Origin: Candidatus Nanohaloarchaea archaeon
GTDB lineage: Archaea > EX4484-52 > GLR71
Assembly (NCBI GenBank): GCA_030671745.1
Contig: DAOVHT010000014.1
Span: forward strand, 1 to 16,252
DNA: 16,252 nucleotides
Direction of reading: 5' to 3'
Positions 1 to 7,216 of this stretch are shown in pieces. Position numbers and translations under genes: made by a program. Numbering within the stretch: the first letter of the stretch is position 1; each line of letters begins with the position of its first letter. The notes below the pieces were generated by a model, which saw nothing but the letters and a program-made list of their open reading frames with translations, was not told the DNA's origin and made no database searches.

Positions 1-55
1 AAGATATAGAAAAGGATTCATTCTGAACATCTTTTTTTTCAATGATACAAAACAT
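1..55 (-). CDS. possible 5' end of a further gene in the membrane-protein operon (partial)
   Basis: An ATG at 55-53 on the minus strand overlaps the TGA stop of the upstream gene (57-55) by one base, a TGATG arrangement typical of translational coupling. The frame stays open for 18 codons to the window edge and begins MFCIIEKKDVQNES. No strong Shine-Dalgarno sequence is visible; an AGGT lies about 12 bases upstream. The stretch is too short to assign a function, and the open frame could be chance. Confidence 0.3.
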   Translation of the reverse strand, partial: MFCIIEKKDVQNESFSIS

Positions 56-534
56 CATTTGACTGGTACCTTTGCCAGAAGAGTCATCATTGCAATAAGT
101 ACTGTGATGAGTATTATGACTTGTATGACAATCCCGTCTATATGGCTTAAGAAATTACCGAGTCCTGATTCAAGGAGCACAAACACTGCAATGAGTACGA
201 CCAATGCGATAGCAGTCGCTTGCTGTTCTGCCATGTATGTGGGCAGGTCAACACCAAGTGTTGCAGTGATCAATACGATTGCGACAAGAAGCGCGATGAA
301 CACACCTGCAACTGAGAAAAGATGCGACAGGTAAAGACCGAGCGAACTGTAATTTATTATGAAGAATCCGATGCTTATTGCAAACATGGCATCGAGTCCC
401 GCACCTTCCTCAAACAGCTTGATTTTTCGAAAAAGCGCATATGTAAGTGTTGTAAACAGCACAAAAGGTAAGAAAAAGTCATAGAACCCAATCTCATTCA
501 GGTTTCCCAAAAGTGTGCCGAAATAAAATGTCAT
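55..534 (-). CDS. multi-pass membrane protein, family member P1
   Basis: Unrecognised integral membrane protein of 159 residues. The N-terminus has a GNLNEIGFYDFFLPF segment followed by YALFRKIKLF, which matches the core of the three genes upstream in the same operon (GFYD-[FI]-LLP, then YGLL-x-K-x-x-x-F). Four to five hydrophobic helices follow (about residues 19-35, 48-68, 73-96, 106-122 and 134-155). Unlike P4 there is no long polar C-terminal tail; the protein ends in a short KVPVK. The ATG at 534 has GTGAT six bases upstream, a Shine-Dalgarno match to the archaeal 16S 3' end. It is the third-to-last or last gene of the minus-strand operon starting at 2232. No catalytic residues are visible; a structural or scaffold role is only inference. 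Confidence 0.85.
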   Translation of the reverse strand: MTFYFGTLLGNLNEIGFYDFFLPFVLFTTLTYALFRKIKLFEEGAGLDAMFAISIGFFIINYSSLGLYLSHLFSVAGVFIALLVAIVLITATLGVDLPTYMAEQQATAIALVVLIAVFVLLESGLGNFLSHIDGIVIQVIILITVLIAMMTLLAKVPVK

Positions 535-568
535 ATTGAATCACATTATTTTTTTGTTATCTTATTGA

Positions 569-1096
569 TTATGTTGTTGCAGGACTTTTCTTACCAGTTC
601 CGGTAATCATCACAAAGACCACAATGAAAAACAAGAGTCCGACAATTGTGACAATCGTATCCTCTCCGATTGACGGTATATAATCACTGATCTTTTCATA
701 GAGTCCACTTGCATAAAGGAAAAGTATGATGACGACAACACCTGCAGCGGCAACTATCGGTAATTTCATCTTTTTACCATCATCTCCATTCAATAATCCA
801 CCAAGGTCAATACCTACCATACCGAGGATAATTATCCCTACAAGTACTGCACCTATGATTGTTGCACCTATTGCAAAAAGTGTTGAGAAATATAGCCCTA
901 TTGATGTGTAATTTATGACAAAGAACGACACGCTCATGGCGACAACGCCGTCAATACCTCTTGTTTCCTTGTCGCCGAAGACCTTATTCTTCTGCAATAG
1001 TCCGAAAATGATTGCGACAAACAATACGAACGGTAGGAGAAAGTCATAGAACCCCATAGTGTTCATGTTGCCGATAAGTATTTCCATTCCTGCCAT
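569..1096 (-). CDS. multi-pass membrane protein, family member P2
   Basis: Unrecognised membrane protein of 175 residues, a paralog of its operon neighbours. It carries GFYDFLLPFVLF, FGLLQKNKVF, a charged loop (GDKETRG), then a helix with SFFVINYTSIGLYFS that aligns with AFFI-x-YTPFG of P3 and P4. A long hydrophobic helix pair follows, a short charged loop (about residues 118-124, DDGKK), two more helices, and a TGTGKKSPATT tail. The start at 1096 leaves MAG before a second methionine at 1087; either could be used, since neighbours begin seven to nine residues before the conserved Gly-Asn. A GAGATGA lies upstream of the first ATG. The gap to the upstream gene is 13 bases, so co-transcription is very likely. 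Confidence 0.85.
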   Translation of the reverse strand: MAGMEILIGNMNTMGFYDFLLPFVLFVAIIFGLLQKNKVFGDKETRGIDGVVAMSVSFFVINYTSIGLYFSTLFAIGATIIGAVLVGIIILGMVGIDLGGLLNGDDGKKMKLPIVAAAGVVVIILFLYASGLYEKISDYIPSIGEDTIVTIVGLLFFIVVFVMITGTGKKSPATT

Positions 1097-1109
1097 ATCT
1101 ATTCATCTC

Positions 1110-1625
1110 TCATTTTTTAGTGACCCAAAAGACTCCACCGATTATTACTGCAAGCATCAGCAGCGTTGATATTGTCTCTTCAGTAATTCCTGATATGTTT
1201 ATCCAACTCAACAGATTGCCTGTACCAAGGTATATTATTGCAACTATTACGATTAGTGCGAGCGCAATCTTTGTCTTATTGTCCTCTAATGGTTTATCTT
1301 CCATCTTGATACCTGCCATACCTAAGAACAGCACTATTACTAGGAGCCCGACAAGGACCGTACCGCTTTTACCGAACAGGATTGCAAGATATGATCCGAA
1401 ACTGAGCCCGAACGGTGTGTACGCTATTATGAAAAATGCCACAGCCATGGAGATGATTGCGGGAATCCCTTGATCTGTGGGTTCCTTTCCATCTTCTTTT
1501 TTGGTGCTGAACGGTCCGACAGAAGTCAGAAGACCGTAAGTCATGGCGAAGAACAGCGCCCACGGCAGCAGTATGTCATAGAATCCGACATCCTTCAGGT
1601 TCCCGATAAGGTCATATAGGTCCAT
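1110..1625 (-). CDS. multi-pass membrane protein, family member P3
   Basis: Unrecognised membrane protein of 171 residues. The first 39 residues differ from those of the upstream gene (P4) at only a few positions (MDLYDLIGNL-K/Q-DVGFYDILLP...), so the two are recent duplicates or under strong constraint. P3 has a longer charged loop after the first helix (STKKEDGKEPTDQG, about residues 40-53). Then come the AFFIIAYTPFG helix, the FGKSGTVLVGLL helix, a MEDKPLEDNKTK loop and two C-terminal helices ending WVTKK. There is no polar C-terminal extension. The ATG at 1625 has GGTGAT five bases upstream, a good Shine-Dalgarno. The gene lies 16 bases after P4. Confidence 0.88.
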   Translation of the reverse strand: MDLYDLIGNLKDVGFYDILLPWALFFAMTYGLLTSVGPFSTKKEDGKEPTDQGIPAIISMAVAFFIIAYTPFGLSFGSYLAILFGKSGTVLVGLLVIVLFLGMAGIKMEDKPLEDNKTKIALALIVIVAIIYLGTGNLLSWINISGITEETISTLLMLAVIIGGVFWVTKK

Positions 1626-1641
1626 TTATTATCACCGTTAT

Positions 1642-2232
1642 TTATTGTCTCAGTTGTGGGTTTGGTTGTTGTGGTTCTTGCTCTGGGTTATTATCACTAT
1701 CTCCACCTTTTTTATCATCTTTCCCATCACCTTTCATCATCATGTACATTCCGCCAGCCATAGCAAGTATGATGAGGATTGTAACTATAGTGTCTTCTGC
1801 AATGCTTGATGAGCTGAAATTTATCAGGTTATCAAATCCCGTTGTGAAATATATCGCACCGACAATGATTGCAATGATTATTAAAAAGTTTATTTTTCTT
1901 TTATCATCATCTTTTCCGAAACCTTCAGGCAGTTTCATCCCTGCCATCCCTAAGAACAATGATGCTACAAGAAGGGCTGCAAGCACTGTCCCGCTCTTTC
2001 CGAACAGTTCGGCGAGATATGTGCCGAATGTTGCACCGAACGGTGTGTATCCGACTATGAAGAATGCCACAACCATCGATATTATGGATACTATACTTTT
2101 CTGTTCTTGTCCGTTGAATGGTCCAACTTTTGTCAGAAGGCCATACACCATCGCGAAAAACAATGCCCACGGAAGGAGTATGTCATAAAAACCGACATCC
2201 TGCAGATTTCCGATCAAGTCATAAAGATCCAT
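1642..2232 (-). CDS. multi-pass membrane protein, family member P4, first gene of the minus operon
   Basis: Unrecognised membrane protein of 196 residues. Helices lie roughly at residues 16-36, 47-66, 80-98, 114-132 and 146-166. The core motif is GFYDILLPWALFFAMVYG followed by LLTKVGPF. A lysine/aspartate loop (GKDDDKRK, 106-113) separates the two helix groups, and the C-terminal 30 residues are hydrophilic, first Gly/Asp/Lys then Pro/Gln/Asn rich, unlike the other three operon members. The ATG at 2232 has AGGTG five bases upstream. A TATA element (2270-2277) about 42 bases upstream would give a leader of roughly 16 bases that includes this site. Start choice is supported by near identity of P3's first residues. 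Confidence 0.9.
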   Translation of the reverse strand: MDLYDLIGNLQDVGFYDILLPWALFFAMVYGLLTKVGPFNGQEQKSIVSIISMVVAFFIVGYTPFGATFGTYLAELFGKSGTVLAALLVASLFLGMAGMKLPEGFGKDDDKRKINFLIIIAIIVGAIYFTTGFDNLINFSSSSIAEDTIVTILIILAMAGGMYMMMKGDGKDDKKGGDSDNNPEQEPQQPNPQLRQ

Positions 2233-2237
2233 ATTAA

Positions 2238-2242
2238 CACCT
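2238..2242 (-). promoter_or_regulatory. Shine-Dalgarno of the P4 gene
   Basis: AGGTG on the minus strand, five bases before the ATG at 2232. The same GGTG/GGTGAT core recurs before 1625, 534 (as GTGAT), 3342 and 5006. Confidence 0.6.
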
Positions 2243-2269
2243 ATTAATAGAATTATTGCTCTCGACGGT

Positions 2270-2290
2270 ATTTAAATGTTTCGGTTTTAT
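2270..2290 (-). promoter_or_regulatory. TATA box and BRE-like element of the minus membrane operon
   Basis: Read on the minus strand, ATAAAACCGAAAC is followed directly by ATTTAAATA. The CGAAA next to the TATA box is a classical archaeal BRE. The expected transcription start, about 26 bases from the TATA centre, is near 2248, leaving a short leader with AGGTG before the ATG at 2232. The 13-base ATAAAACCGAAAC recurs in opposite orientation at 2452-2464. Confidence 0.6.
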
Positions 2291-2434
2291 GAATATCGAA
2301 TCAGAATTAAAAATTGCACAGATTGCGCAGTTTCGATTAAATTTTAGCAAACTGACCGACAGACTCTGACACTTTTGAGTTTTGTACAATTTAGAATTAG
2401 TTATGTCATATAGTGTATATAATAACGACGTATC

Positions 2435-2475
2435 AGGATTAGATCCTAACTATAAAACCGAAACGCATATATACT
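2435..2475 (+). promoter_or_regulatory. upstream promoter of the plus membrane operon, with a palindrome
   Basis: A palindrome AGGAT-TAG-ATCCT (2435-2447) is followed by ATAAAACCGAAAC (2452-2464) and a TATA element GCATATATAC (2465-2474). The predicted start is near 2496, giving a leader of about 80 bases to the ATG at 2578. The BRE-like 13-mer is the exact inverse of that at 2278-2290, so both operons start with the same element. Confidence 0.5.
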
Positions 2476-2540
2476 CAGATTGTACTATTTATCTCAAGTA
2501 GCAACAACCACCCCTGTTTATTGAAAAATCAATGAAAAAG

Positions 2541-2548
2541 AATATAAA
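2541..2548 (+). promoter_or_regulatory. second, proximal TATA box of the plus membrane operon
   Basis: AATATAAA preceded by purine-rich AAAAAG (BRE-like). The predicted start is near 2571, seven bases before the ATG at 2578. This may be an alternative start to the promoter at 2465-2474; it would place GGTG (2568-2571) at the very end of the transcript. Confidence 0.45.
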
Positions 2549-2577
2549 CTACGGGTGCCTAACTATTGGTGTTGGAC

Positions 2578-3345
2578 ATGAGAGCAAGACAGATCCTTAT
2601 GATTGTATCCTTAGCAATGCTCTTAATTTTGTCTTCATCAGTCTATTCTTTTGAATTATCAACACCCGGTTCAACTCAGGTCGGTTATTCTTCATCAACC
2701 ACATCATTGAACTTTGATTTAAATGGCATACTTGCCTGGACTTACCAGTTGATTGCCGACTTCTTCGGTGTGCCTATGGATGATATGCAGATCCGTGGCG
2801 GAAATCTTTTTTCCTTTGTCCTTGTACCTATACTTTTGGCATACATGATGTTCTTTGGTATTATTCAAAAACTTAATCTGTTTGATGAGGACTGGATAAA
2901 CAAATGGATACCTCTTTTGCTTGCACTGATGCTTGCTCCATTGGGCGCATACAGGCGTTTCTTCTTTGAGATTACAAGTTTCATGACAACAGGGACCGCC
3001 ACATTACTGTACATCTTTTTGTTCATTGCATTGTTGGGATATGGTTATCGGTATATGTTTGCAAGTGGTGTTGGTGACTTTACTGCAGGGAGTATGTATA
3101 TCAAAGATATGAAAGATGCAAAAAACGGTTCAAAAAAATTAATCAGACAAATTGATGATATCTCAAATCAATTATCACATTTAAAATTTAAAAAAACAAA
3201 ACTGACTGATCCTGAAGAAATTAATAAGTTGGATATAAAAATCCAAAATTTAGATGAGCATAGGGATATCCTGCGTGAACATTTAACAAACAGAAATGCG
3301 GAAATTATAAAAGGATTAAAGAACACAATAGGTGCAAGTAGATGA
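2578..3345 (+). CDS. signal-peptide membrane protein with coiled-coil tail, family member P6
   Basis: Unrecognised protein of 255 residues. Residues 1-24 form a signal peptide or first anchor (MRARQILMIVSLAML, then a short serine-rich c-region). A polar external segment of about 50 residues follows, then RGGNLFSFVLVPILLAYMM, FFGIIQKLNLF, which aligns with the LLP...YGLL-x-K-x-x-x-F core of the minus-operon proteins. Two further helices (about 109-124 and 137-158) follow, then a highly charged helical tail (about 176-250) likely to form a coiled coil in the cytoplasm. The ATG at 2578 is chosen because GGTG lies six bases upstream and signal-peptide basic residues follow at once; TTG (2566) and GTG (2569) are in-frame alternatives. 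Its stop overlaps the next start (ATGA). Confidence 0.85.
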   Translation: MRARQILMIVSLAMLLILSSSVYSFELSTPGSTQVGYSSSTTSLNFDLNGILAWTYQLIADFFGVPMDDMQIRGGNLFSFVLVPILLAYMMFFGIIQKLNLFDEDWINKWIPLLLALMLAPLGAYRRFFFEITSFMTTGTATLLYIFLFIALLGYGYRYMFASGVGDFTAGSMYIKDMKDAKNGSKKLIRQIDDISNQLSHLKFKKTKLTDPEEINKLDIKIQNLDEHRDILREHLTNRNAEIIKGLKNTIGASR

Positions 3346-4217
3346 ACATGATAAAGAAAAAACAGATATTTATTTTAATGGCATGTGTCTTATTTGCAGG
3401 TTTTTTAATAGGTGGCAGTGTTACTGCAGCTGGTCCTTCAGATTATCAAATAAGTGGTCTTCTTGATGGTGGCGATGGTGAAGGTTTTCTGACAGATGTT
3501 TATTTTCTAATACTTGATACATTCGGGGTCTGTAATCTAAAAGAAGATGGCACAACTTATTCTGCAAGTGAGATATCATCTACTGATGCAAGTGAAAGAT
3601 GTACTGGTTATGGTCTTCGTGGCGGAAATTTGTTATTTTATATAATAATGCCTATATTGCTTGCATATCTAATGTTCTGGGGTATACTTCAGAAAGTTAA
3701 TCTTTTTGATAAAAAAACACATAAGTCTATGTCTATTGTTCTTGCATTTTTCATGGCACCTCTTGGGATTTATAGAGTGCTTTTTGTATCTATGATGTCT
3801 CTTTTGACTGGGACTACAGTATTTTTATTATATATCTTCCTTTTCATCCTAATGCTTGGTTGGGGTTACAGGAATATGTATGCTGAAGGTCAAAAACATT
3901 TTACTATGGGTCAGATGCATGTTGAACATTTGAAACAATCTCATGATATGTCTAAAAATATTGAAGTTAAGATAAATGAAACTAGAACGGAATTGGTACA
4001 GAAAAAAGAAGAACAGGAAAATTTGTTTTCAAACGGTAAAGGTGGATTTTTTGGAAAGAGTAGTGATTCCGGTAAAACAACAAAAGCCAGTAATCAATAT
4101 TTAAAACTAGAAAATGAAATAAAAGATTTAGACCAGCGTTTAACACTTATGATTGCACATCGTGATAAACACTTAAACGATGCTGCGAATACTCTTAAAG
4201 AGGTAGTTAGTTCATAA
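3342..4217 (+). CDS. signal-peptide membrane protein with coiled-coil tail, family member P7
   Basis: Unrecognised protein of 291 residues, a paralog of the preceding gene: RGGNLLFYIIMPILLAYLM, WGILQKVNLF, FFMAPLGIYR and LLYIFLFILMLGWGYRNMY match the corresponding P6 segments almost position by position. It has a signal peptide (residues 1-30, ending VTAAG), then an external domain longer than that of P6 with two cysteines (C64, C87) that could form a disulfide. After three helices (about 97-118, 127-148, 155-176) comes a charged cytoplasmic tail (about 195-290), probably two coiled-coil segments split by a Gly/Ser/Lys linker (231-250). The ATG overlaps the upstream stop (ATGA) and has AGGTG seven bases upstream. 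Confidence 0.87.
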   Translation: MNMIKKKQIFILMACVLFAGFLIGGSVTAAGPSDYQISGLLDGGDGEGFLTDVYFLILDTFGVCNLKEDGTTYSASEISSTDASERCTGYGLRGGNLLFYIIMPILLAYLMFWGILQKVNLFDKKTHKSMSIVLAFFMAPLGIYRVLFVSMMSLLTGTTVFLLYIFLFILMLGWGYRNMYAEGQKHFTMGQMHVEHLKQSHDMSKNIEVKINETRTELVQKKEEQENLFSNGKGGFFGKSSDSGKTTKASNQYLKLENEIKDLDQRLTLMIAHRDKHLNDAANTLKEVVSS

Positions 4218-4239
4218 ATAAAATAATGAGGTTTTTAAA

Positions 4240-4980
4240 ATGAAAAAAATGAAAAGTTTAAATTTGACAATCTTTGCGATAATTATGTCGCTTTTGTATA
4301 CTGCAGTTTCAGTTTTCGCGGCAGATGTTGTTGGAAGTCAAGCAATATCAATAAGTAATCCTTTCGGTTTTTTAAGTAATTTATTTACTCAAGATACAGC
4401 AATTGTATTATTTGCTGCAATATCTATTTCTGCATTTTTAGTTGCTGCACTTGAATGGTTTGGTATTTTAAAATCTGCACATTATTGGAGAAACATAATA
4501 TCATTTTCATTTGTAGGATTCTTTTTGATAATGGTAACTGGAGGTCCAGCATTAATTGCAGGATATGGTGTAATATTCTTTTATGTAGTAGGTGCGATGT
4601 TTATTGTAGGTATATTTGGTGCATTCCTTGTAAAACATTTTAAACAAAAAAAAGCTTGGCAGACAGATAAAATTGAAACAGATTTACAAAACGATTCATT
4701 TAAAGCAACTCAGGGTGTTGTTGTGGGTATGGTTGATGAATTACAAGATTTGAGGAAAGAATTACAAACTGACCGCAATGAGTTAAACGAGAAATTAAAA
4801 TTATTAACTGCAGGAAATACTCCTGATGTAAATAACAAAATTAAAATGCAGATTGCAGAAATAACTGAACGTATAAAAGATAAAGAAGCACGAGAACATA
4901 GAATACTGTCAGTTCAAGAAGCCATGAAGAAGAAATTTGAAAAAGATACTTTAGCTGATGTGGATACCCTTATTAATTAA
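4240..4980 (+). CDS. signal-peptide membrane protein with coiled-coil tail, divergent family member
   Basis: Unrecognised protein of 246 residues. A signal peptide (residues 1-27, cleavage after SVFA) is followed by a short external segment, three hydrophobic helices (about 52-74, 86-102, 104-132), a basic stop-transfer stretch (KHFKQKK) and a long charged helix (about 140-240) likely to be a coiled coil. The region VAALEWFGILKSAHYW resembles the AYLMFWGILQK core of P7 in spacing, so it may be a diverged member of the same family, but similarity is weak by eye. GAGGT lies seven bases upstream of the ATG. It sits 22 bases after P7 and 25 bases before the 679-residue protein. Confidence 0.85.
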   Translation: MKKMKSLNLTIFAIIMSLLYTAVSVFAADVVGSQAISISNPFGFLSNLFTQDTAIVLFAAISISAFLVAALEWFGILKSAHYWRNIISFSFVGFFLIMVTGGPALIAGYGVIFFYVVGAMFIVGIFGAFLVKHFKQKKAWQTDKIETDLQNDSFKATQGVVVGMVDELQDLRKELQTDRNELNEKLKLLTAGNTPDVNNKIKMQIAEITERIKDKEAREHRILSVQEAMKKKFEKDTLADVDTLIN

Positions 4981-5005
4981 GAATTTTATAAAATGGTGAA
5001 ATGAT

Positions 5006-7045
5006 ATGAATTTATTTTATATGTTGATTATAGTTTCACCATTTTTAGTTTTTTTAATATTAATTGGGTTAGGTATCCTTAGAAAAAAAGATAAGATTGT
5101 TGTGGAGTATGGTGGTAGTTCTAAGACATACACTTTAGATAGACAAGGTATAAACAATTTAAAGGAAAGATTATTTGAGGATTTAAGTATTGATCCTACT
5201 CGTTTTGAAGAACAATTAAAAAGATACCATTCTGTAGAACAAAAACCATTAGGTACAATCAAAATAAATCAATACAAAGCTGTAGATTTAACTCCCAGTT
5301 TAGATGTTCCGTTTTCACAACATAAAAAATATATAGATAAAATTCATTCAGAATTCGGATATTCTTTAGCAGGAAAAATAAAAAACCCAATACGTTCTGC
5401 ATATAACAATACAAAAGAGAAACTTCCATCAAAAGAAGAGACTTTAACAAAAACAAAAGATCTTGCATCCAAAGGGATTGACTTAGCAAAAAATAATTAT
5501 GGTGTCAACAAAGATGCAAAAACAATAATAAATAAAAAAGAATCATTAGATGAATCTGATTATAAAACCTTAAATAAACTTTTGGACGAACAAGATAAGC
5601 TTCTTAAAGTGAATATGGATGGTCTGACTGATAAATTAAACGATGAAACTAAAAATTTAACTTACAAAGAAATAGCTGATAATACCGAAAAATACCAACT
5701 TCTTGAAAAGCACGCAGACAAATTGGAAGGTCTTGATGAGACATATAATGAAGCAAAAAAAGAAGCAATTGCATCAGAAATAAAAGATAAAGATATTGAA
5801 ATTGCTGATATTATTGATATTAAAAACACAAATGACATTGATATAATTCCTGGTGTTGAAAATAAAGATTTATCTAATCTTGAAAACCTAGCACAAGATA
5901 CAGATCTTTTAGATTCACTTATTGATAAATATACAACTACTCTTCAAAAAGAGCTTGACAGTGCAGAAAACAATAAATGTAATATATTATATTCAATAAT
6001 AACTTATTCACCAAAAGATTCAACTAAAAAACAGATTGCAGAAACTATAAAAGATAATTTGATAAACGATGAACTTAATTCATTAAAAACCGAAATATCT
6101 GAGTCAAATGATGCTATTAGTTCAAATAATATATTTGATGATAAAAATCAAAAAATATTAGATACTAGAAAAAATCTCATATATGAAATTAATATGTTAA
6201 AAGAAAATGATATTAATATTGATGATTCTGTATATGATGACCTTAAAAAAAGTGATGATGTTATAATCGAAAATATGGTTAATAATTTTCTTACTGGAAA
6301 TATAATTTATGCAGTACATAACAAAGACATGTCTTTGGGAACCATATCTCTAAATGATTTTTATGAAAATAAACAAATGATTTTTGACAATGATACAAGT
6401 GATGCCTTCTGTGATATAATTAAAGCAATGCCTCCTGTTGAGAAATTAAGCAAAATCCAGGGTATAAAAGGTGCCTTAGGACTAACAAAAAAAGAGATAG
6501 AAATACCAAATAATTACCTTGCGGATGCAATTTTAGAACTTATTAAATACCGTAAAGGTGAAATTGATGAATCTAAGTTATCTGGATTGTCAACAAAAAT
6601 AAAACCGATTATACTGGCAAATCTATTAAATAACTCTGGAAATAAAGAAATCAAAAGTGAAAATGCTTTACTTTCAAATAATATATTTGACCCTAAAGAA
6701 TCACCTTTAGACTATATCACTAAAAGGGATGAAGATAATTCATTATTAGATAAATTAGGTATTAGTGATGTAGTAAAGAGTGAACAAGCAAAAGGTATAG
6801 TTAGTGATATCCAAGATTCAAATATACCTAATAGTTCTGAAATTAAACATTTTGAAGAGACATTGATATGTAAATTAAAAGATAGCAATTTCATACAATC
6901 TGAAATTGTTGATGCTCCAGAGAATATTATCTCTTATCTTGGTGCAATCGAAAAAGAACTCCCTGGATATAAGGGTGCTATTGAAAATATAATAAAACGC
7001 ATAGAATCAGGAGACACTGAATTTATTTCTAAAGAAAGTAATTAA
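5006..7045 (+). CDS. large single-anchor helical protein (679 aa)
   Basis: Unrecognised protein. Residues 1-24 are a membrane anchor (MNLFYMLIIVSPFLVFLILIG) followed by RKKDK, so most of the protein is predicted to be cytoplasmic. The remaining 650 residues are very rich in Lys, Asp, Glu, Asn and Ile and look almost wholly helical. A motif [S]-NNIFD-[DP]-K occurs twice (about residues 372-380 and 557-565) with similar flanking residues, suggesting two diverged repeats about 185 residues apart. No enzymatic motif is visible. GGTGA lies upstream of the ATG. The gene is visibly more AT-rich than dphB or trm5. It ends the operon from 2578, and a small open frame follows in another frame (7045-7146). 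It may be the cytoplasmic scaffold of the membrane complex; this is inference from position. Confidence 0.85.
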   Translation: MNLFYMLIIVSPFLVFLILIGLGILRKKDKIVVEYGGSSKTYTLDRQGINNLKERLFEDLSIDPTRFEEQLKRYHSVEQKPLGTIKINQYKAVDLTPSLDVPFSQHKKYIDKIHSEFGYSLAGKIKNPIRSAYNNTKEKLPSKEETLTKTKDLASKGIDLAKNNYGVNKDAKTIINKKESLDESDYKTLNKLLDEQDKLLKVNMDGLTDKLNDETKNLTYKEIADNTEKYQLLEKHADKLEGLDETYNEAKKEAIASEIKDKDIEIADIIDIKNTNDIDIIPGVENKDLSNLENLAQDTDLLDSLIDKYTTTLQKELDSAENNKCNILYSIITYSPKDSTKKQIAETIKDNLINDELNSLKTEISESNDAISSNNIFDDKNQKILDTRKNLIYEINMLKENDINIDDSVYDDLKKSDDVIIENMVNNFLTGNIIYAVHNKDMSLGTISLNDFYENKQMIFDNDTSDAFCDIIKAMPPVEKLSKIQGIKGALGLTKKEIEIPNNYLADAILELIKYRKGEIDESKLSGLSTKIKPIILANLLNNSGNKEIKSENALLSNNIFDPKESPLDYITKRDEDNSLLDKLGISDVVKSEQAKGIVSDIQDSNIPNSSEIKHFEETLICKLKDSNFIQSEIVDAPENIISYLGAIEKELPGYKGAIENIIKRIESGDTEFISKESN

Positions 7046-7146
7046 GACATGCACGGAATTCCGATTACAAAGATGTCATAAGGCCTATTATTGATGACCT
7101 TAAAAATAATGATTTCTCTTTCATCTTTGAAAAAGATAAGAAATAA
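7045..7146 (+). pseudogene. possible coding remnant after the 679-residue gene
   Basis: In a frame different from the preceding gene, an open stretch without a start codon encodes DYKDVIRPIIDDLKNNDF followed by SFIFEKDKK and a TAA at 7144-7146. The residue choice resembles the charged helical proteins nearby. It could be the former C-terminus of the upstream gene lost by frameshift, a remnant of another gene, or chance. An ATG at 7049 opens only a 10-codon frame. Confidence 0.3.
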
Positions 7147-7174
7147 CCATTTGTAACTCCTATTTTATAACAAC

Positions 7175-7183
7175 ATATATAAA
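7175..7183 (+). promoter_or_regulatory. TATA box of the 7217-7900 gene
   Basis: ATATATAAA, centre near 7179, predicts a start near 7205. The transcript would then begin just before GTGAT (7208-7212), a Shine-Dalgarno-like site four bases before the ATG at 7217. Confidence 0.55.
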
Positions 7184-7216
7184 GTTAAACGCCACTCATA
7201 ATTTATTGTGATTATT

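Noticed and set aside
2290..2400. Small RNA gene or origin in the divergent intergenic region
   Set aside because: Short direct and inverted repeats (such as ATTGCACAG/ATTGCGCAG and ATCGAA/TTCGAT) are present, but none is long or arranged enough to support an RNA gene or replication origin.
2532..2654. 40-codon open frame starting at an ATG in the leader of the plus operon
   Set aside because: It overlaps the signal-peptide coding part of the 2578 gene in another frame, has no Shine-Dalgarno, and its residues look random. A leader-peptide role is not excluded but unsupported.
2578..7045. Type IV secretion or archaellum operon
   Set aside because: There is no VirB4/VirD4, FlaI-type ATPase, prepilin or prepilin peptidase, and the membrane proteins do not match known components by eye.
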